Source: Shimia haliotis
GTDB lineage: Bacteria > Pseudomonadota > Alphaproteobacteria > Rhodobacterales > Rhodobacteraceae
DNA length: 64,000 bases
Direction of reading: 5' to 3'
NCBI RefSeq assembly: GCF_900114415.1
Contig: NZ_FOSZ01000007.1
Location: forward strand, 114,085-178,084
Part shown: positions 45,545 to 55,967 of the stretch, in pieces
Position numbering within the stretch: position 1 is the first letter of the stretch
How the letters are laid out: each line of letters opens with the position of its first letter
Program-made: the position numbers and the translations under genes
The notes under the pieces: model-generated
The model's input: only the letters and a program-made list of their open reading frames with translations
The model's database searches: none
Told to the model about the DNA's origin: nothing

Positions 45545-46264
45545 ATGAACGACCCGCTTGCGTTGTCGCCATTGTTTACCCCAACCGCCCAACGACCTTT
45601 GTTGGGCATGGCCGTGCTGGTTGTCGAAGACAGCCGGTTCGCTTCTGATGCGCTGCGCATGATGTGCGTGCGCTCAGGCGCCCGTATTCGCCGCGCCGAC
45701 AGCCTCGCCGCCGCTCACCGCCACCTGAAAACCTATAGGCCCTCGGTGGCGATCGTCGATCTTGGGCTACCGGACGGATCCGGAACCGACCTGATCGAAG
45801 AACTGGCTCGCACTTCGCCTCGTATTGAGGTGTTGCTCGCCACCTCAGGTGATGACTTCTCCGAGGAAATCGCGATGGCCGCTGGCGCCGATGGTTTTTT
45901 GGCCAAACCGTTGCCCGGATTGGCCCAGTTTCAGGCCGAAATCATTTCGCGCCTGCCCAAAGATCGACAGCCCAAAGGCCCCCGCCCGCTCCCGGACGAT
46001 GTCATCGACGTGGACCCCGTTGCTCTGCGCGACGATTTACTCCATGCCTCTGACACTCTGTCCACGCATCCCGACGATGTCGCTGTGCTGGACTATGTCG
46101 CCCAATTTCTCTCCAGCGTCGCCCACAGCGCGCGCGATCAGACCTTGCTCGGAGCCGTCAAATCGGTTTCTCGTGCCCGTCATTCCGGCCCCAAGCTGAA
46201 ACACGATGTGGCGCAGCTCACCTCTCTACTCAATGCGCGTCTGGAAGCAACGACTGTAATTTAG
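45545..46264 (+). CDS. response regulator with undefined C-terminal output
   Basis: A 239-residue protein. The receiver domain spans about residues 22-140: VLVVEDSRF (acidic pocket), phosphorylatable Asp72 (AIVDLGLPDGSG), Thr/Ser at TSGD and Lys121 in LAKPLPG. The remaining 95 residues are helical (ALRDDLLHASDTL, LDYVAQFLSSVAHSARDQ) and show no DNA-binding motif. They might bind another protein or resemble an Hpt-like helical bundle, though no clear His-phosphate motif is present. No sensor kinase lies nearby. Convergent with the GNAT gene, 4-bp overlap. Confidence 0.88.
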   Translation: MNDPLALSPLFTPTAQRPLLGMAVLVVEDSRFASDALRMMCVRSGARIRRADSLAAAHRHLKTYRPSVAIVDLGLPDGSGTDLIEELARTSPRIEVLLATSGDDFSEEIAMAAGADGFLAKPLPGLAQFQAEIISRLPKDRQPKGPRPLPDDVIDVDPVALRDDLLHASDTLSTHPDDVAVLDYVAQFLSSVAHSARDQTLLGAVKSVSRARHSGPKLKHDVAQLTSLLNARLEATTVI

Positions 46265-46986
46265 AGCGTCGGGTCATCCGCTGCCCGCACCAGACGGGTC
46301 AAGTCGCTCAGCTTTTCACGCTGCTTACCTGATCGGTCGAAATTGCGGGGCGAAAGCCACAATTCAAACGCCTCTTTCAACGCAGGCCATTCTTGATCAA
46401 TCGCGGCAAACCATGCGGTGTCCCGATTGCGCCCTTTGTACACAAGCGCTTGCCGAAAGACGCCCTCATAGCTCAGCCCCAACCGCTGCGCCGCGCGACG
46501 CGATGGCGTATTGAGCGCATCGCATTTCCACTCATAGCGTCGATACCCGGCCTCAAAGGCCCACTGCATCATCAAAAACATGGTTTCTGTCGCAACAGGC
46601 GTGCCCTGCATGCGAGGTGCAAAGTTGATGTTTCCGACCTCGATGCTGCCGGCCTCAGGCTTGATACGAAGGTATGACGCGACACCGGTGTAAACACCGG
46701 CAGCCTTGTCAAAAATCGCATAGAAAACCGGATCGCTGCCGGCCTCAGTCTCGTGCACCCAACGATGATAGGCCGCCGCCGAATGAAATGGACCGTAAGG
46801 CAAATAGTCCCAAACCGCATCATCATCCTGATAGGCGCGAAAAAGCAGCGCCGCGTGGCGTTGCGCGCTCAGCGGTTCCAGCCGTGCAAATGCGCCTTCA
46901 ATGATCTCTTGGCCCGGCGCGCGCGGCGGCGTCCAGTCTGGTACCGCAAATCCCACAGGCCGTGTCTCATTGTTGCGATCTCTCAT
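46261..46986 (-). CDS. GNAT-family acetyltransferase (RimJ/RimL-like)
   Basis: A 241-residue acetyltransferase. Motifs NINFAPRMQGTPVATETMFL and RRYEWKCDALNTPSRRAAQRLGL belong to the RimJ/RimL branch of GNAT enzymes that acetylate N-terminal amino groups or small molecules. It uses acetyl-CoA. The ATG giving MRDRNNETRP is used, with GGGAG upstream. It is close to the DUF1501 gene on the same strand (74 bp). Confidence 0.9.
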   Translation of the reverse strand: MRDRNNETRPVGFAVPDWTPPRAPGQEIIEGAFARLEPLSAQRHAALLFRAYQDDDAVWDYLPYGPFHSAAAYHRWVHETEAGSDPVFYAIFDKAAGVYTGVASYLRIKPEAGSIEVGNINFAPRMQGTPVATETMFLMMQWAFEAGYRRYEWKCDALNTPSRRAAQRLGLSYEGVFRQALVYKGRNRDTAWFAAIDQEWPALKEAFELWLSPRNFDRSGKQREKLSDLTRLVRAADDPTL

Positions 46987-47060
46987 GCCGCCAGCTCCCG
47001 TACTTAATGCATCAGTGGCACAAAGCCCTGCCCCTGCCAAGACAAACACCGACGCCAGCC

Positions 47061-48290
47061 TTAGGCATGCAGCCTAGGATCACGGCCCATGTCCAGGCCT
47101 GGAAAGATCAGTGTTTCCAAAAGACTGCGCTCAAGGCCAAAGCCTGATCTCAACGCCCAGGCTGCCCAACGCCGCACATCGTCAGTGGGCATCACGTCCC
47201 GCCGTTTATAAAGCGCTGCCTCATCCAGCCCGGGCCACTCTCCCATGACCGAAGCGCCGCGCAGGGCTCCACCCGCCAGCACCATTGACCCGCCGGTGCC
47301 GTGGTCTGTTCCACCGGTGCCATTTTCGGCCGCTGTGCGTCCAAACTCCGTCATCGCCATGACAGTTGTGCGCTGCCATGCGGGTCCGCCCATCTGATCG
47401 CGCAGGGTCAGGATCGTGTCCACCAACTGCGTCAGCGGCCGCTTCAACGTCGCAGCCTGCCGAAAATGGGTGTCCCATCCTCCCAAAGAAAAACACGCGA
47501 TCCGCGCATCCTCGCGCAGGCGTGCGGCGGCAAACTCCGCAACGCGCACATGCGCCCGCCGCGCGCCCTTGCCAGAGGTATCCATCATTGAATCCATCGC
47601 ATCCTCCAGCGCGCCCTCATCCAGATCCGCGCTCATCTGGCTTTGGCTCGCCAATCCGAGCGCCGAGGCCATCGCCTGCGCCATCGCCGGATCGTGTTGC
47701 ATCGTGCGCTGCATCAATGCCACCCCCGCTTGTGACAGAACAAAATCCACATCCGGCGACCAACTGGTGATCTCCGCCGCCCCGCGGCTTAAAAGCATGG
47801 GATCAGCCCCAATGGCATAGGCCGTGTGCATGTCCGCGCCCGCCATCGCCCCAACGGCCCTGTTCAACCAACCATCACGCACCCCGCCGTCAATCGACGC
47901 AATTCCCGCCTCAAGCAGGTCTTGCCCGTCAAAATGACTGCGCTTGTCGCGATATGGCGTGGACACAGCGTTCACAAATGCCAACTCGCCGGCCTGCCAC
48001 AGCGGCAGAAGTCGGGCACATTGCGGATGCATCGCGAAACCGGCCTCAAGGGGCACTTCCCCATCGTCCGGCATCGCCAGTCGCGGGCGCAACACCGGCA
48101 GCAATGCATCCTGACGGGGCCGCAACAAATCCAACCCGTCAAGCCCGCCGCGCAGAACAATCACCACCAACCGGTGCTCGGTCGGAGCCGCGGCAAAACT
48201 CACCGGCGTGATCAAAGGAGAGGCTGCCAGCGAACATCCCACCACCGCGCCCTGCGCCAGAAATCCGCGTCTTGTCAGATCCTTTGCCAT
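47061..48290 (-). CDS. DUF1501 protein with Tat signal
   Basis: A 409-residue protein exported by the Tat pathway (twin-Arg LTRRGFLAQGA at residues 5-15, then a hydrophobic stretch). The DUF1501 domain follows: VLRGGLDGLDLLRP, YRDKRSHFDGQDLLEAG, GGWDTHFRQ and FGRTAAENGTGGTDHGTGG. This places it in the sulfatase/alkaline phosphatase-like superfamily, with metal-binding Asp and His residues. Periplasmic. It is 7 bp after a DUF1800 gene, the common pair in planctomycetes and proteobacteria. Confidence 0.92.
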   Translation of the reverse strand: MAKDLTRRGFLAQGAVVGCSLAASPLITPVSFAAAPTEHRLVVIVLRGGLDGLDLLRPRQDALLPVLRPRLAMPDDGEVPLEAGFAMHPQCARLLPLWQAGELAFVNAVSTPYRDKRSHFDGQDLLEAGIASIDGGVRDGWLNRAVGAMAGADMHTAYAIGADPMLLSRGAAEITSWSPDVDFVLSQAGVALMQRTMQHDPAMAQAMASALGLASQSQMSADLDEGALEDAMDSMMDTSGKGARRAHVRVAEFAAARLREDARIACFSLGGWDTHFRQAATLKRPLTQLVDTILTLRDQMGGPAWQRTTVMAMTEFGRTAAENGTGGTDHGTGGSMVLAGGALRGASVMGEWPGLDEAALYKRRDVMPTDDVRRWAAWALRSGFGLERSLLETLIFPGLDMGRDPRLHA

Positions 48291-48297
48291 CTCGCCC

Positions 48298-49692
48298 TCA
48301 CATCCTTTGAAACGCCGGCGACATCAGCACCAAAGCAATCCCTTCGCGCCGATTCTCCGCCGCCCGCGCCGCAAAAAGCACTTCCGCAGGGGCATCATCG
48401 CCAAGCGCATCGCCCACAAATTGACGCGGGTCCGGCAACGGCTCCGCAAGCACTGACGGCGCCGCAAGGCTCCACTGCAGGCGCGCCGCCAATCCCTGAG
48501 GGCTCAGCCAATGTGCGTCATTTTCTTCAAAACCGTCCGGCCCCAGCGGTACGCCAATGGGTTGCCCCATGGCCCGCAAGGGCCCGTTCACCATGCGCTG
48601 CATCCGCACGTTTCTGATCTCGCGGATGCGCTTTTGCGGCACCGCTAACCCGCGCATCGCCGAACACAGAAACACAACCGGCTGCTTAAAGTTTCGACGC
48701 TCTGCCTCCCAAGCCGCCGGATGGTGCAACATCGCCTCCGTCATGGCCAAAAGGTCGCCTTTGCTCTCTAAATAGGCCGCGCGCATCGCCGCTTCCAAGT
48801 CGGGATGCCCGGCATCCGCCACAAAGTGACGCGCCATTTTGCGGGCCAGATGTGTGGCGGTGTCAGGGTGGCGCGCCAAATCCCTCAACACCGCTCTGAT
48901 GTCGTCAAATTGCGCCACCCCTGCTCCGCCATAAAGCTCGCCAAGCACGGTTTCCGCGCCCGGTTCCGCTCTGCGGGCATCAAACAGCGTGCGTTTGTCA
49001 AAATCCGTGCGCAAACCGGTCAACAACTCCGCAAGTTGGCGTACGTCACGTTGCTCATAGGCACCGCCCACGCCCAAGGTGTGCAGCTCAAGAATTTCAC
49101 GCGCGAGGTTTTCGTTCAGCCCGCGCGCGTGGTCAGGGTTGCGCGTGGCAAATTCGCTGTTGGGTCCAACCGACGCCGCCTGATCCAGAAAATGCGACAT
49201 CTGCGGGTGCAGAACCGCCGCCTCCAACATATCTTCAAACCGCGCAGCCACAAAAGGCCGGATCGCCTCATCTACATAATGCAGAGCGGTCGCGCGAAAG
49301 ACATAGTTTTTGCCAGGCGCAGAAAAATGATCCGCCCAAAAATCCACCAACCGCTCGCGCAGTCCGTCCACGCTCCAAACCCGTCGCAACAACGTCTGTG
49401 CCATCCACCCGCGGTAGCGGTCCCGCTGTTCTCTTTGGAAAGCCTTGAACGCCGCCACCTCCGCCCCGTCATCCTCACCTCGTTTCAAAGCCTGCCCGCG
49501 TGCCTTGCGAAGGCCGCGAAACGCTTCGGTCAAAGCGTGCACCTCTTTGGACGGTGGCAAAGCAAATTGCCGCGCCGCCACATCCGCCCCCCGCAGGTCA
49601 GCGACCATCGCATCGATGCTCTCCGGCAATGCCAGCGCGGGGGACCGGCCATAACCGAAACGGTGGGCAGCTAGAGTAGGAGAAAAGGACAT
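48298..49692 (-). CDS. DUF1800 protein
   Basis: A 464-residue DUF1800 family protein. Seen are LAAHRFGYGRSP, DFWADHFSAPGKN and NENLAREILELHTLGV, with LARKMARHFV in the second half. It has no obvious signal peptide. Almost always adjacent to DUF1501, as here with a 7-bp gap; together they are thought to act on the cell surface or envelope, but no activity is established. Ribosome-binding AAAGGA precedes the ATG. Confidence 0.92.
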   Translation of the reverse strand: MSFSPTLAAHRFGYGRSPALALPESIDAMVADLRGADVAARQFALPPSKEVHALTEAFRGLRKARGQALKRGEDDGAEVAAFKAFQREQRDRYRGWMAQTLLRRVWSVDGLRERLVDFWADHFSAPGKNYVFRATALHYVDEAIRPFVAARFEDMLEAAVLHPQMSHFLDQAASVGPNSEFATRNPDHARGLNENLAREILELHTLGVGGAYEQRDVRQLAELLTGLRTDFDKRTLFDARRAEPGAETVLGELYGGAGVAQFDDIRAVLRDLARHPDTATHLARKMARHFVADAGHPDLEAAMRAAYLESKGDLLAMTEAMLHHPAAWEAERRNFKQPVVFLCSAMRGLAVPQKRIREIRNVRMQRMVNGPLRAMGQPIGVPLGPDGFEENDAHWLSPQGLAARLQWSLAAPSVLAEPLPDPRQFVGDALGDDAPAEVLFAARAAENRREGIALVLMSPAFQRM

Positions 49693-49793
49693 GACACACT
49701 CGCAAAGGACTTGGTCCTAAGTTTACGCAATGTGGGCTCAATTCAAAGAGCGATTGCCGCAACATGCCGATTTCGTGACGCCCCGAACGCAAA

Positions 49794-49820
49794 AGGCCGC
49801 CCAGCTTTCGCGGGCGGCCT
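49794..49820 (-). terminator. terminator of aspS
   Basis: AGGCCGCCC pairs perfectly with GGGCGGCCT (nine pairs, 9-base loop); on the minus strand TTTTGC follows. It starts 24 bp after the aspS stop. Confidence 0.88.
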
Positions 49821-49843
49821 CTGGAAATCTATGTTCGTGGACC

Positions 49844-51700
49844 TTAGTCCTGCTCGATTACCCGCAGGCTCAACTCCATCAGCTGATCTGTTGCCGGCTC
49901 AGACGGCGCGTTCATCATCAGGTCTTCGGCACGCTGGTTCATCGGGAACAGCATCACTTCTCGGATGTTCTGCTGATCGGCCAGGAGCATCACGATGCGG
50001 TCCACACCAGCAGCACAGCCGCCGTGCGGCGGGGCACCATAGGAGAACGCTTTGTAAAGCGCGCCAAAGCGGGATTTCACTTCGGTCTCATCATAGCCGG
50101 CGATTTCAAACGCCTTCAGCATGATCTCCGGCTTGTGGTTCCGGATCGCGCCCGAGACCAGCTCATAGCCGTTACACGCGAGGTCGTACTGATACCCTTT
50201 TACCGCCAGCGGATCACCGTTCAGCGCGTCCAGACCGCCCTGCGGCATCGAGAACGGGTTGTGCTCAAAATCGACCTTGCCGGTCTCTTCATCCGCCTCA
50301 TAGATCGGGAAGTCCACGATCCATGCGAACGCAAAACGGTTCTTGTCGGTCAGGCCCAGCTCTTCGCCAATCACGTTGCGCGCACGCCCTGCAACCGGTT
50401 CAAACGCCTTCGGCTTACCACCAAGGAAGAAGGCCGCATCGCCCACGCCCAGACCCAGCTGCTGACGGATCGCTTCCGTGCGCTCAGGACCGATGTTCTT
50501 GGCTAGCGGACCCGCCGCCTCTTCGCCCAGAACGATTTCGCCAGCTTTGATCTTGGCGTTCACTTCCTTCACGGAAATGCCCTGCTCTTGCGCGATGGTA
50601 TCTGCAGACTGCTTACGCCAGAAGATATAGCCCATGCCCGGCAGACCTTCCTGCTGAGCGAATTTGTTCATGCGGTCACAGAACTTGCGCGAGCCACCGG
50701 TCGGTGCGGGGATCGCACGTACTTCGGTGCCTTCCTGCTCCAGCAGTTTGGCAAAGATCGCAAAGCCGGAACCCGCGAAATGCTCGGAAACAACCTGCAT
50801 CTCGATCGGGTTGCGCAGGTCGGGCTTATCAGAACCATACTTCAGCGCCGCTTCGGCATAAGGGATTTGCGGCCACTCATTGGGCGCATCCACCTTGCGG
50901 CCACCACCGAACTCTTCAAACACACCCGCCAGAACCGGCGCGATGGTGTCGAAAACGTCCTGCTGCTCAACAAAGGACATTTCCATGTCGAGCTGGTAGA
51001 AATCGGTCGGGCTGCGATCTGCACGCGGGTCTTCATCACGGAAGCACGGCGCGATCTGGAAATACTTGTCAAAACCCGCAACCATCATCAGCTGCTTGAA
51101 CTGCTGCGGTGCCTGCGGCAGCGCATAAAACTTTCCCGGATGCAGACGCGACGGCACAAGGAAGTCGCGCGCGCCTTCGGGCGAGGACGCGGTGATGATC
51201 GGCGTCTGATACTCGCGGAAGCCCTTGTCCCACATGCGCTTGCGCATCGAGGTCACAACATCGGAGCGCATGGTCATGTTCTGCTGCATCTGCTCACGAC
51301 GCAGATCGAGGAAGCGATACTTCAGGCGGGTTTCCTCAGGGTATTCCTGATCACCAAACACCAGAAGCGGCAGTTCGTCCGCCGCGCCCAGAACTTCCAG
51401 ATCACGCACAAAAACTTCGACTTCGCCGGTCGGGATTTTGTCGTTCACCAACTCGGGATCACGCGCCTTCACGTTGCCATCGATACGGATGCACCACTCG
51501 GAACGCACCTTTTCCATCTCGGCGAACACAGGGCTGTCGGGATCGCACAGAACCTGCGTGATACCATAGTGATCGCGCAGGTCGACAAACAGGATGCCGC
51601 CGTGGTCACGGATGCGGTGCACCCAGCCAGACAGACGGACGGTTTCGCCCACGTTGGATTTGTTCAGTTCGGCGCAGGAATGGCTGCGAAAGGCGTGCAT
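49844..51700 (-). CDS. aspS: aspartyl-tRNA synthetase
   Basis: A 618-residue class IIb synthetase. The N-terminal anticodon-binding OB fold ([21 protein letters not shown]) leads into the catalytic core: motif 2 [20 protein letters not shown] and motif 3 [13 protein letters not shown], with the bacterial GAD insertion domain between. It charges tRNA-Asp; in many alphaproteobacteria the enzyme is non-discriminating and also charges tRNA-Asn, which cannot be decided here. GAAAGAGGG precedes the ATG at ideal spacing. It has its own terminator. Confidence 0.96.
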   Translation of the reverse strand: MHAFRSHSCAELNKSNVGETVRLSGWVHRIRDHGGILFVDLRDHYGITQVLCDPDSPVFAEMEKVRSEWCIRIDGNVKARDPELVNDKIPTGEVEVFVRDLEVLGAADELPLLVFGDQEYPEETRLKYRFLDLRREQMQQNMTMRSDVVTSMRKRMWDKGFREYQTPIITASSPEGARDFLVPSRLHPGKFYALPQAPQQFKQLMMVAGFDKYFQIAPCFRDEDPRADRSPTDFYQLDMEMSFVEQQDVFDTIAPVLAGVFEEFGGGRKVDAPNEWPQIPYAEAALKYGSDKPDLRNPIEMQVVSEHFAGSGFAIFAKLLEQEGTEVRAIPAPTGGSRKFCDRMNKFAQQEGLPGMGYIFWRKQSADTIAQEQGISVKEVNAKIKAGEIVLGEEAAGPLAKNIGPERTEAIRQQLGLGVGDAAFFLGGKPKAFEPVAGRARNVIGEELGLTDKNRFAFAWIVDFPIYEADEETGKVDFEHNPFSMPQGGLDALNGDPLAVKGYQYDLACNGYELVSGAIRNHKPEIMLKAFEIAGYDETEVKSRFGALYKAFSYGAPPHGGCAAGVDRIVMLLADQQNIREVMLFPMNQRAEDLMMNAPSEPATDQLMELSLRVIEQD

Positions 51701-52424
51701 GTGCGGGCCCTCTTTCAGGGTAAATGTCTACAGTCGGGCCGATACACCTGTTTGAGCGGCCAAAGTCAAGAGAACTGCCCGCAAATCCGCGCAAATCAGC
51801 TTGGGAGGGATGCCTCAACTCACCAAGTCCTTCGACCGACCGCGAGGAGGTGGACGCCTGCCCGCCCCCAGCAGGTGCAATTCAGGCGTTGAGCTCGCCA
51901 ACACCGTCACCATTTGCTGCGCCAGATGCGCTACCTATTGGAGTTCCAAAAGCGCCTACCAACGCAGGCACAGCCCTCTCGTCTCAAGCCTCCTGTAAAA
52001 CCGCAGCAATCTCAACCCACAGCGAATTGATCATAACCACAGCCTCCGCGGCCCATACATCCGCCAGCGTCGAAACCGCTCCCCGCACCGCAGCAAGGTT
52101 ACAACCAAACTCGGGCGCCCGCGCCGCATCCTCAGGCGCATCCGCATGGTTTCCGCCCCGCGATGCGCCAAAATCTACAGCTCAGCCATCTACCCCATGA
52201 TCAAACCGAATCTGCACGCATTGCTCCTATTTGGCTTGCCGCCCCTTTAAAGCCCCCTCTCCTAAACCGCGCTTCACATTTCGCAGCGTTCAAAAACGGC
52301 GAAACCCGTCAAAATCCGGCTCACTCACGTATCCCCCTTGCGCCTTTCATTCTGATACGTATAACCCACGACAATTTGCGCATTCGGCGACAGCTGCCCG
52401 TCGCCTCCAAGCCCGAGGTCCACC
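51701..52424. other. 724-bp intergenic region between aspS and carB
   Basis: No acceptable gene on either strand. The plus strand has a 158-codon open frame (51724-52200) of Ser/Ala/Pro/Thr-rich low-complexity, judged noise. The minus strand has a 65-codon frame (51987-52181) ending at 51984 with coding-like composition (LADVWAAEAVVMINSLW) but without an ATG at its beginning; it could be a decayed gene. The last 200 bp should contain the carB promoter. Confidence 0.5.
51984..52181 (-). pseudogene. possible gene remnant (start-less coding-like frame)
   Basis: Open for 65 codons on the minus strand with plausible amphipathic helix sequence (NLAAVRGAVSTLADVWAAEA and VVMINSLWVEIAAVLQEA). The frame opens just after a stop codon and has no ATG before the middle. 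A further 30-codon frame in the same register follows the stop. Family unknown, and random occurrence in GC-rich DNA is quite possible. Confidence 0.25.
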
Positions 52425-55400
52425 ATGCCAAAAAGAACAGACATCTCCTCGATCATGATCATCGGGGCCGGCCCCATTGTGATTGGCCAAGCCTGTGAGT
52501 TTGACTACTCCGGCGCTCAAGCGTGTAAAGCGCTGCGAGAAGAGGGCTACCGCGTCATTTTGGTGAACTCCAATCCGGCCACCATCATGACCGACCCCAA
52601 CATGGCGGACGCGACCTATATTGAACCGATCACCCCAGAGGTGGTCGCCAAGATCATCGAAAAAGAACGCCCCGACGCGCTCCTGCCGACCATGGGCGGC
52701 CAAACCGGCCTCAACACAGCCCTCGCGGTTGAGGAAATGGGCGTGCTTGAGAAATTCGGCGTTGAAATGATCGGCGCAGATCGCGACGCCATCGAAATGG
52801 CCGAAGACCGCAAACTCTTCCGCGAAGCCATGGACCGGCTTGGCATCGAGAACCCGCGCGCCTCCATCGTGACCGCCCCCAAACGCGACGACGGCTCCAC
52901 TGATCTGGACGAAGGCGTGCGCCTGGCGCTGGACGAACTCGAAGACATCGGCCTTCCCGCCATCATCCGCCCCGCCTTCACCATGGGCGGCACCGGCGGT
53001 GGTGTGGCCTACAACCGCGAAGACTACATCCACTTCTGCCGTACTGGCATGGACGCCAGCCCCGTGAACCAGATCCTCGTGGACGAGTCGCTTCTGGGTT
53101 GGAAAGAATACGAGATGGAAGTTGTGCGCGACCGCGCCGACAACGCCATCATCGTCTGCTCGATTGAAAACGTCGATCCGATGGGCGTGCACACCGGTGA
53201 CTCAATCACCGTGGCTCCGGCTCTGACGCTGACCGACAAAGAATACCAGATCATGCGCAACCACTCGATCGCCGTTCTGCGTGAAATCGGAGTGGAAACC
53301 GGCGGATCCAACGTGCAGTGGGCCGTGAACCCCGCCGACGGCCGCATGGTTGTGATCGAAATGAACCCCCGCGTGTCACGCTCTTCCGCTTTGGCCTCCA
53401 AAGCCACCGGTTTCCCGATTGCCAAAATCGCCGCGAAACTGGCCGTCGGCTTTACGCTGGATGAACTCGACAACGACATCACCAAAGTGACCCCCGCGTC
53501 GTTCGAGCCGACCATCGACTATGTCGTCACCAAGATCCCGAAATTCGCGTTCGAGAAATTCCCGGGCTCCGAGCCGAACCTGACCACTGCGATGAAATCC
53601 GTGGGCGAAGCCATGTCCATCGGCCGCACCATCCACGAAAGCATGCAAAAAGCGCTGGCGTCGATGGAATCTGGCCTGACCGGCTTTGACGAAGTCGACA
53701 TCGAAGGCGCCGACGACACCGCTTCGGGCAAGGCCGCGATCATCAAAGCCATCAGTGTCGCCACGCCTGACCGCCTGCGCACCATCGCGCAAGCCATGCG
53801 TCACGGATTGACCAATGATGAAATCCACAACGTCACCATGTTTGACCCGTGGTTCCTTGACCGCATCCGCGAAATCATCGACGCCGAGGCGGATGTTGCG
53901 GCCAATGGACTGCCCACAGATGAGGCCGGCCTGCGCCGCCTGAAGATGCTCGGCTTTACCGACGCGCGCCTTGCCAAGCTGACCGGCAAAGATGAAACCG
54001 CGGTCCGCCACGCGCGCCTGTCTCTTGGCGTCAAAGCCGTGTTCAAGCGCATCGACACCTGTGCGGCGGAGTTCGAAGCGCAGACGCCGTATATGTATTC
54101 CACCTATGAATCGCCGATGATGGGCGAAGTGGAATGCGAGGCGCGCCCCTCTGATCGCAAAAAGGTCGTCATCCTCGGCGGTGGCCCTAACCGCATCGGC
54201 CAAGGCATCGAATTTGACTACTGCTGCTGTCATGCCTGCTACGCTCTGACCGATCAGGGCTATGAAACCATCATGATCAACTGCAACCCCGAGACCGTGT
54301 CCACCGACTATGACACCTCGGACCGCCTGTATTTTGAGCCGTTGACGTTTGAGCATGTGATGGAAATCCTGCGCGTGGAACAGGAAAACGGCACCCTGCA
54401 CGGCGTGATCGTCCAATTCGGAGGTCAAACACCGTTGAAACTGGCCAACGCGCTGGAAAGCGAAGGCATCCCGATCCTCGGCACCACTCCCGACGCGATT
54501 GACTTGGCTGAGGACCGCGAACGCTTCCAGGCCCTGGTCAATGAACTCGGCCTCAAGCAGCCCAACAACGGCATTGCGTCCACCGATGAACAGGCGTTGG
54601 CTATTGCTGGCGACATCGGCTTCCCGCTGGTGATCCGACCGTCTTATGTTCTGGGCGGGCGCGCCATGGAAATCGTGCGCGATATGGCGCAACTGGAACG
54701 CTACATCGCAGAGGCGGTTGTGGTCTCTGGCGACAGTCCTGTCCTGCTGGACAGCTATCTCGACGGGGCCGTGGAACTGGATGTCGACGCGCTCTGTGAC
54801 GGCAAAGACGTTCATATCTCAGGCATCATGCAGCACATCGAAGAGGCTGGCGTCCACTCCGGCGACAGCGCCTGTTCTCTGCCGCCCTATTCGCTCGACA
54901 AAGCCACGATTGCCGAGATCGAGAAACAAACCCATGCGCTTGCGATCGCGTTGAATGTTGTGGGCCTGATGAACATCCAGTTCGCGGTCAAAGACGGCGT
55001 GATTTACCTCATCGAAGTCAACCCGCGCGCCTCGCGCACGGTGCCGTTCGTGGCAAAATCCACCGACAGTGCCATCGCATCCATCGCTGCCCGCGTCATG
55101 GCCGGAGAGCCGCTCTCCAACTTCCCCAAGCGTCCTCCCTACAGTGAGACCAACGTACAGGAGCCGCAGCCCATCGCCGACCAGATGACTTTGGCAGACC
55201 CCAACATGCCTTGGTTCTCGGTCAAAGAAGCAGTGCTGCCTTTCGCGCGTTTCCCGGGTGTCGACACAATTCTGGGGCCGGAAATGCGCTCCACCGGCGA
55301 AGTTATGGGCTGGGATCGCAGCTTTGCCCGTGCCTTCTTGAAGGCACAGATGGGGGCGGGCATGCTCCTGCCGGAATCGGGCAAGGTCTTTTTCTCGATC

Positions 55401-55766
55401 AAGGATGCAGACAAGACCCCTGCTTTGGTCGAAACGGCGCAAACCCTGATTGATCTGGGCTTTGACATCGTTGCCACCCGCGGCACCGCGTCCTTCCTCA
55501 AGGCCGAGAACATCGTCTGTGACGTTGTGAACAAAGTCTATGAGGGCCGCCCCAACGTGGTCGACATGCTGAAGGACGGTCAGATCTCTCTGGTGATGAA
55601 CACCACTGAGGACACGCAAGCCGTTGAAGACAGCCGCGAAATTCGCTCCGTGGCGCTCTATGATAAGATCCCCTACTTCACGACAGCCGCAGCCAGCCAC
55701 GCCGCAGCGCAGGCCATGCAGGCCCGCCGTGAAGAGGATCTGGACGTGCGCAGCCTACAGGGCTAA
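52425..55766 (+). CDS. carB: carbamoyl-phosphate synthase large subunit
   Basis: A 1113-residue enzyme making carbamoyl phosphate for arginine and pyrimidine synthesis. The two homologous ATP-grasp halves are evident: [18 protein letters not shown] versus [18 protein letters not shown], and GTGGGVAYN with [18 protein letters not shown] versus [15 protein letters not shown]. The C-terminal allosteric domain has [14 protein letters not shown]. It works with CarA, not in the window. Start codon ATG at [10 protein letters not shown]; a standard GAGGTC lies in front. A strong terminator follows. Confidence 0.98.
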   Translation: MPKRTDISSIMIIGAGPIVIGQACEFDYSGAQACKALREEGYRVILVNSNPATIMTDPNMADATYIEPITPEVVAKIIEKERPDALLPTMGGQTGLNTALAVEEMGVLEKFGVEMIGADRDAIEMAEDRKLFREAMDRLGIENPRASIVTAPKRDDGSTDLDEGVRLALDELEDIGLPAIIRPAFTMGGTGGGVAYNREDYIHFCRTGMDASPVNQILVDESLLGWKEYEMEVVRDRADNAIIVCSIENVDPMGVHTGDSITVAPALTLTDKEYQIMRNHSIAVLREIGVETGGSNVQWAVNPADGRMVVIEMNPRVSRSSALASKATGFPIAKIAAKLAVGFTLDELDNDITKVTPASFEPTIDYVVTKIPKFAFEKFPGSEPNLTTAMKSVGEAMSIGRTIHESMQKALASMESGLTGFDEVDIEGADDTASGKAAIIKAISVATPDRLRTIAQAMRHGLTNDEIHNVTMFDPWFLDRIREIIDAEADVAANGLPTDEAGLRRLKMLGFTDARLAKLTGKDETAVRHARLSLGVKAVFKRIDTCAAEFEAQTPYMYSTYESPMMGEVECEARPSDRKKVVILGGGPNRIGQGIEFDYCCCHACYALTDQGYETIMINCNPETVSTDYDTSDRLYFEPLTFEHVMEILRVEQENGTLHGVIVQFGGQTPLKLANALESEGIPILGTTPDAIDLAEDRERFQALVNELGLKQPNNGIASTDEQALAIAGDIGFPLVIRPSYVLGGRAMEIVRDMAQLERYIAEAVVVSGDSPVLLDSYLDGAVELDVDALCDGKDVHISGIMQHIEEAGVHSGDSACSLPPYSLDKATIAEIEKQTHALAIALNVVGLMNIQFAVKDGVIYLIEVNPRASRTVPFVAKSTDSAIASIAARVMAGEPLSNFPKRPPYSETNVQEPQPIADQMTLADPNMPWFSVKEAVLPFARFPGVDTILGPEMRSTGEVMGWDRSFARAFLKAQMGAGMLLPESGKVFFSIKDADKTPALVETAQTLIDLGFDIVATRGTASFLKAENIVCDVVNKVYEGRPNVVDMLKDGQISLVMNTTEDTQAVEDSREIRSVALYDKIPYFTTAAASHAAAQAMQARREEDLDVRSLQG

Positions 55767-55787
55767 TTCGGCACCACACATCAAGCC

Positions 55788-55819
55788 AAAAAGCCGGGGG
55801 CCCTGCTCCCGGCTTTTTT
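55788..55819 (+). terminator. terminator of carB (bidirectional form)
   Basis: AAAAAGCCGGG pairs with CCCGGCTTTTT around a 9-base loop, followed by T-rich sequence. It is 22 bp after the carB stop. Confidence 0.92.
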
Positions 55820-55967
55820 GTTGCAAAAAGACTCATCGATCTTTTGCCCTTCGCCTTTGAGATTTCAGAGGCTGTTAACGCACAACCAATACTCTTTGTC
55901 CGAAACAACAATTCAGACCGCCGTCTGTTCCATCAGACGCCGAAAAATGGTGCTTCGGAAAGCCAAA

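Noticed and set aside
51724..52200. 158-codon plus-strand frame in the aspS-carB gap
   Set aside because: Composition is low-complexity Ser/Ala/Pro/Thr, with no motif; it resembles the reverse complement of the minus-strand coding-like frame.
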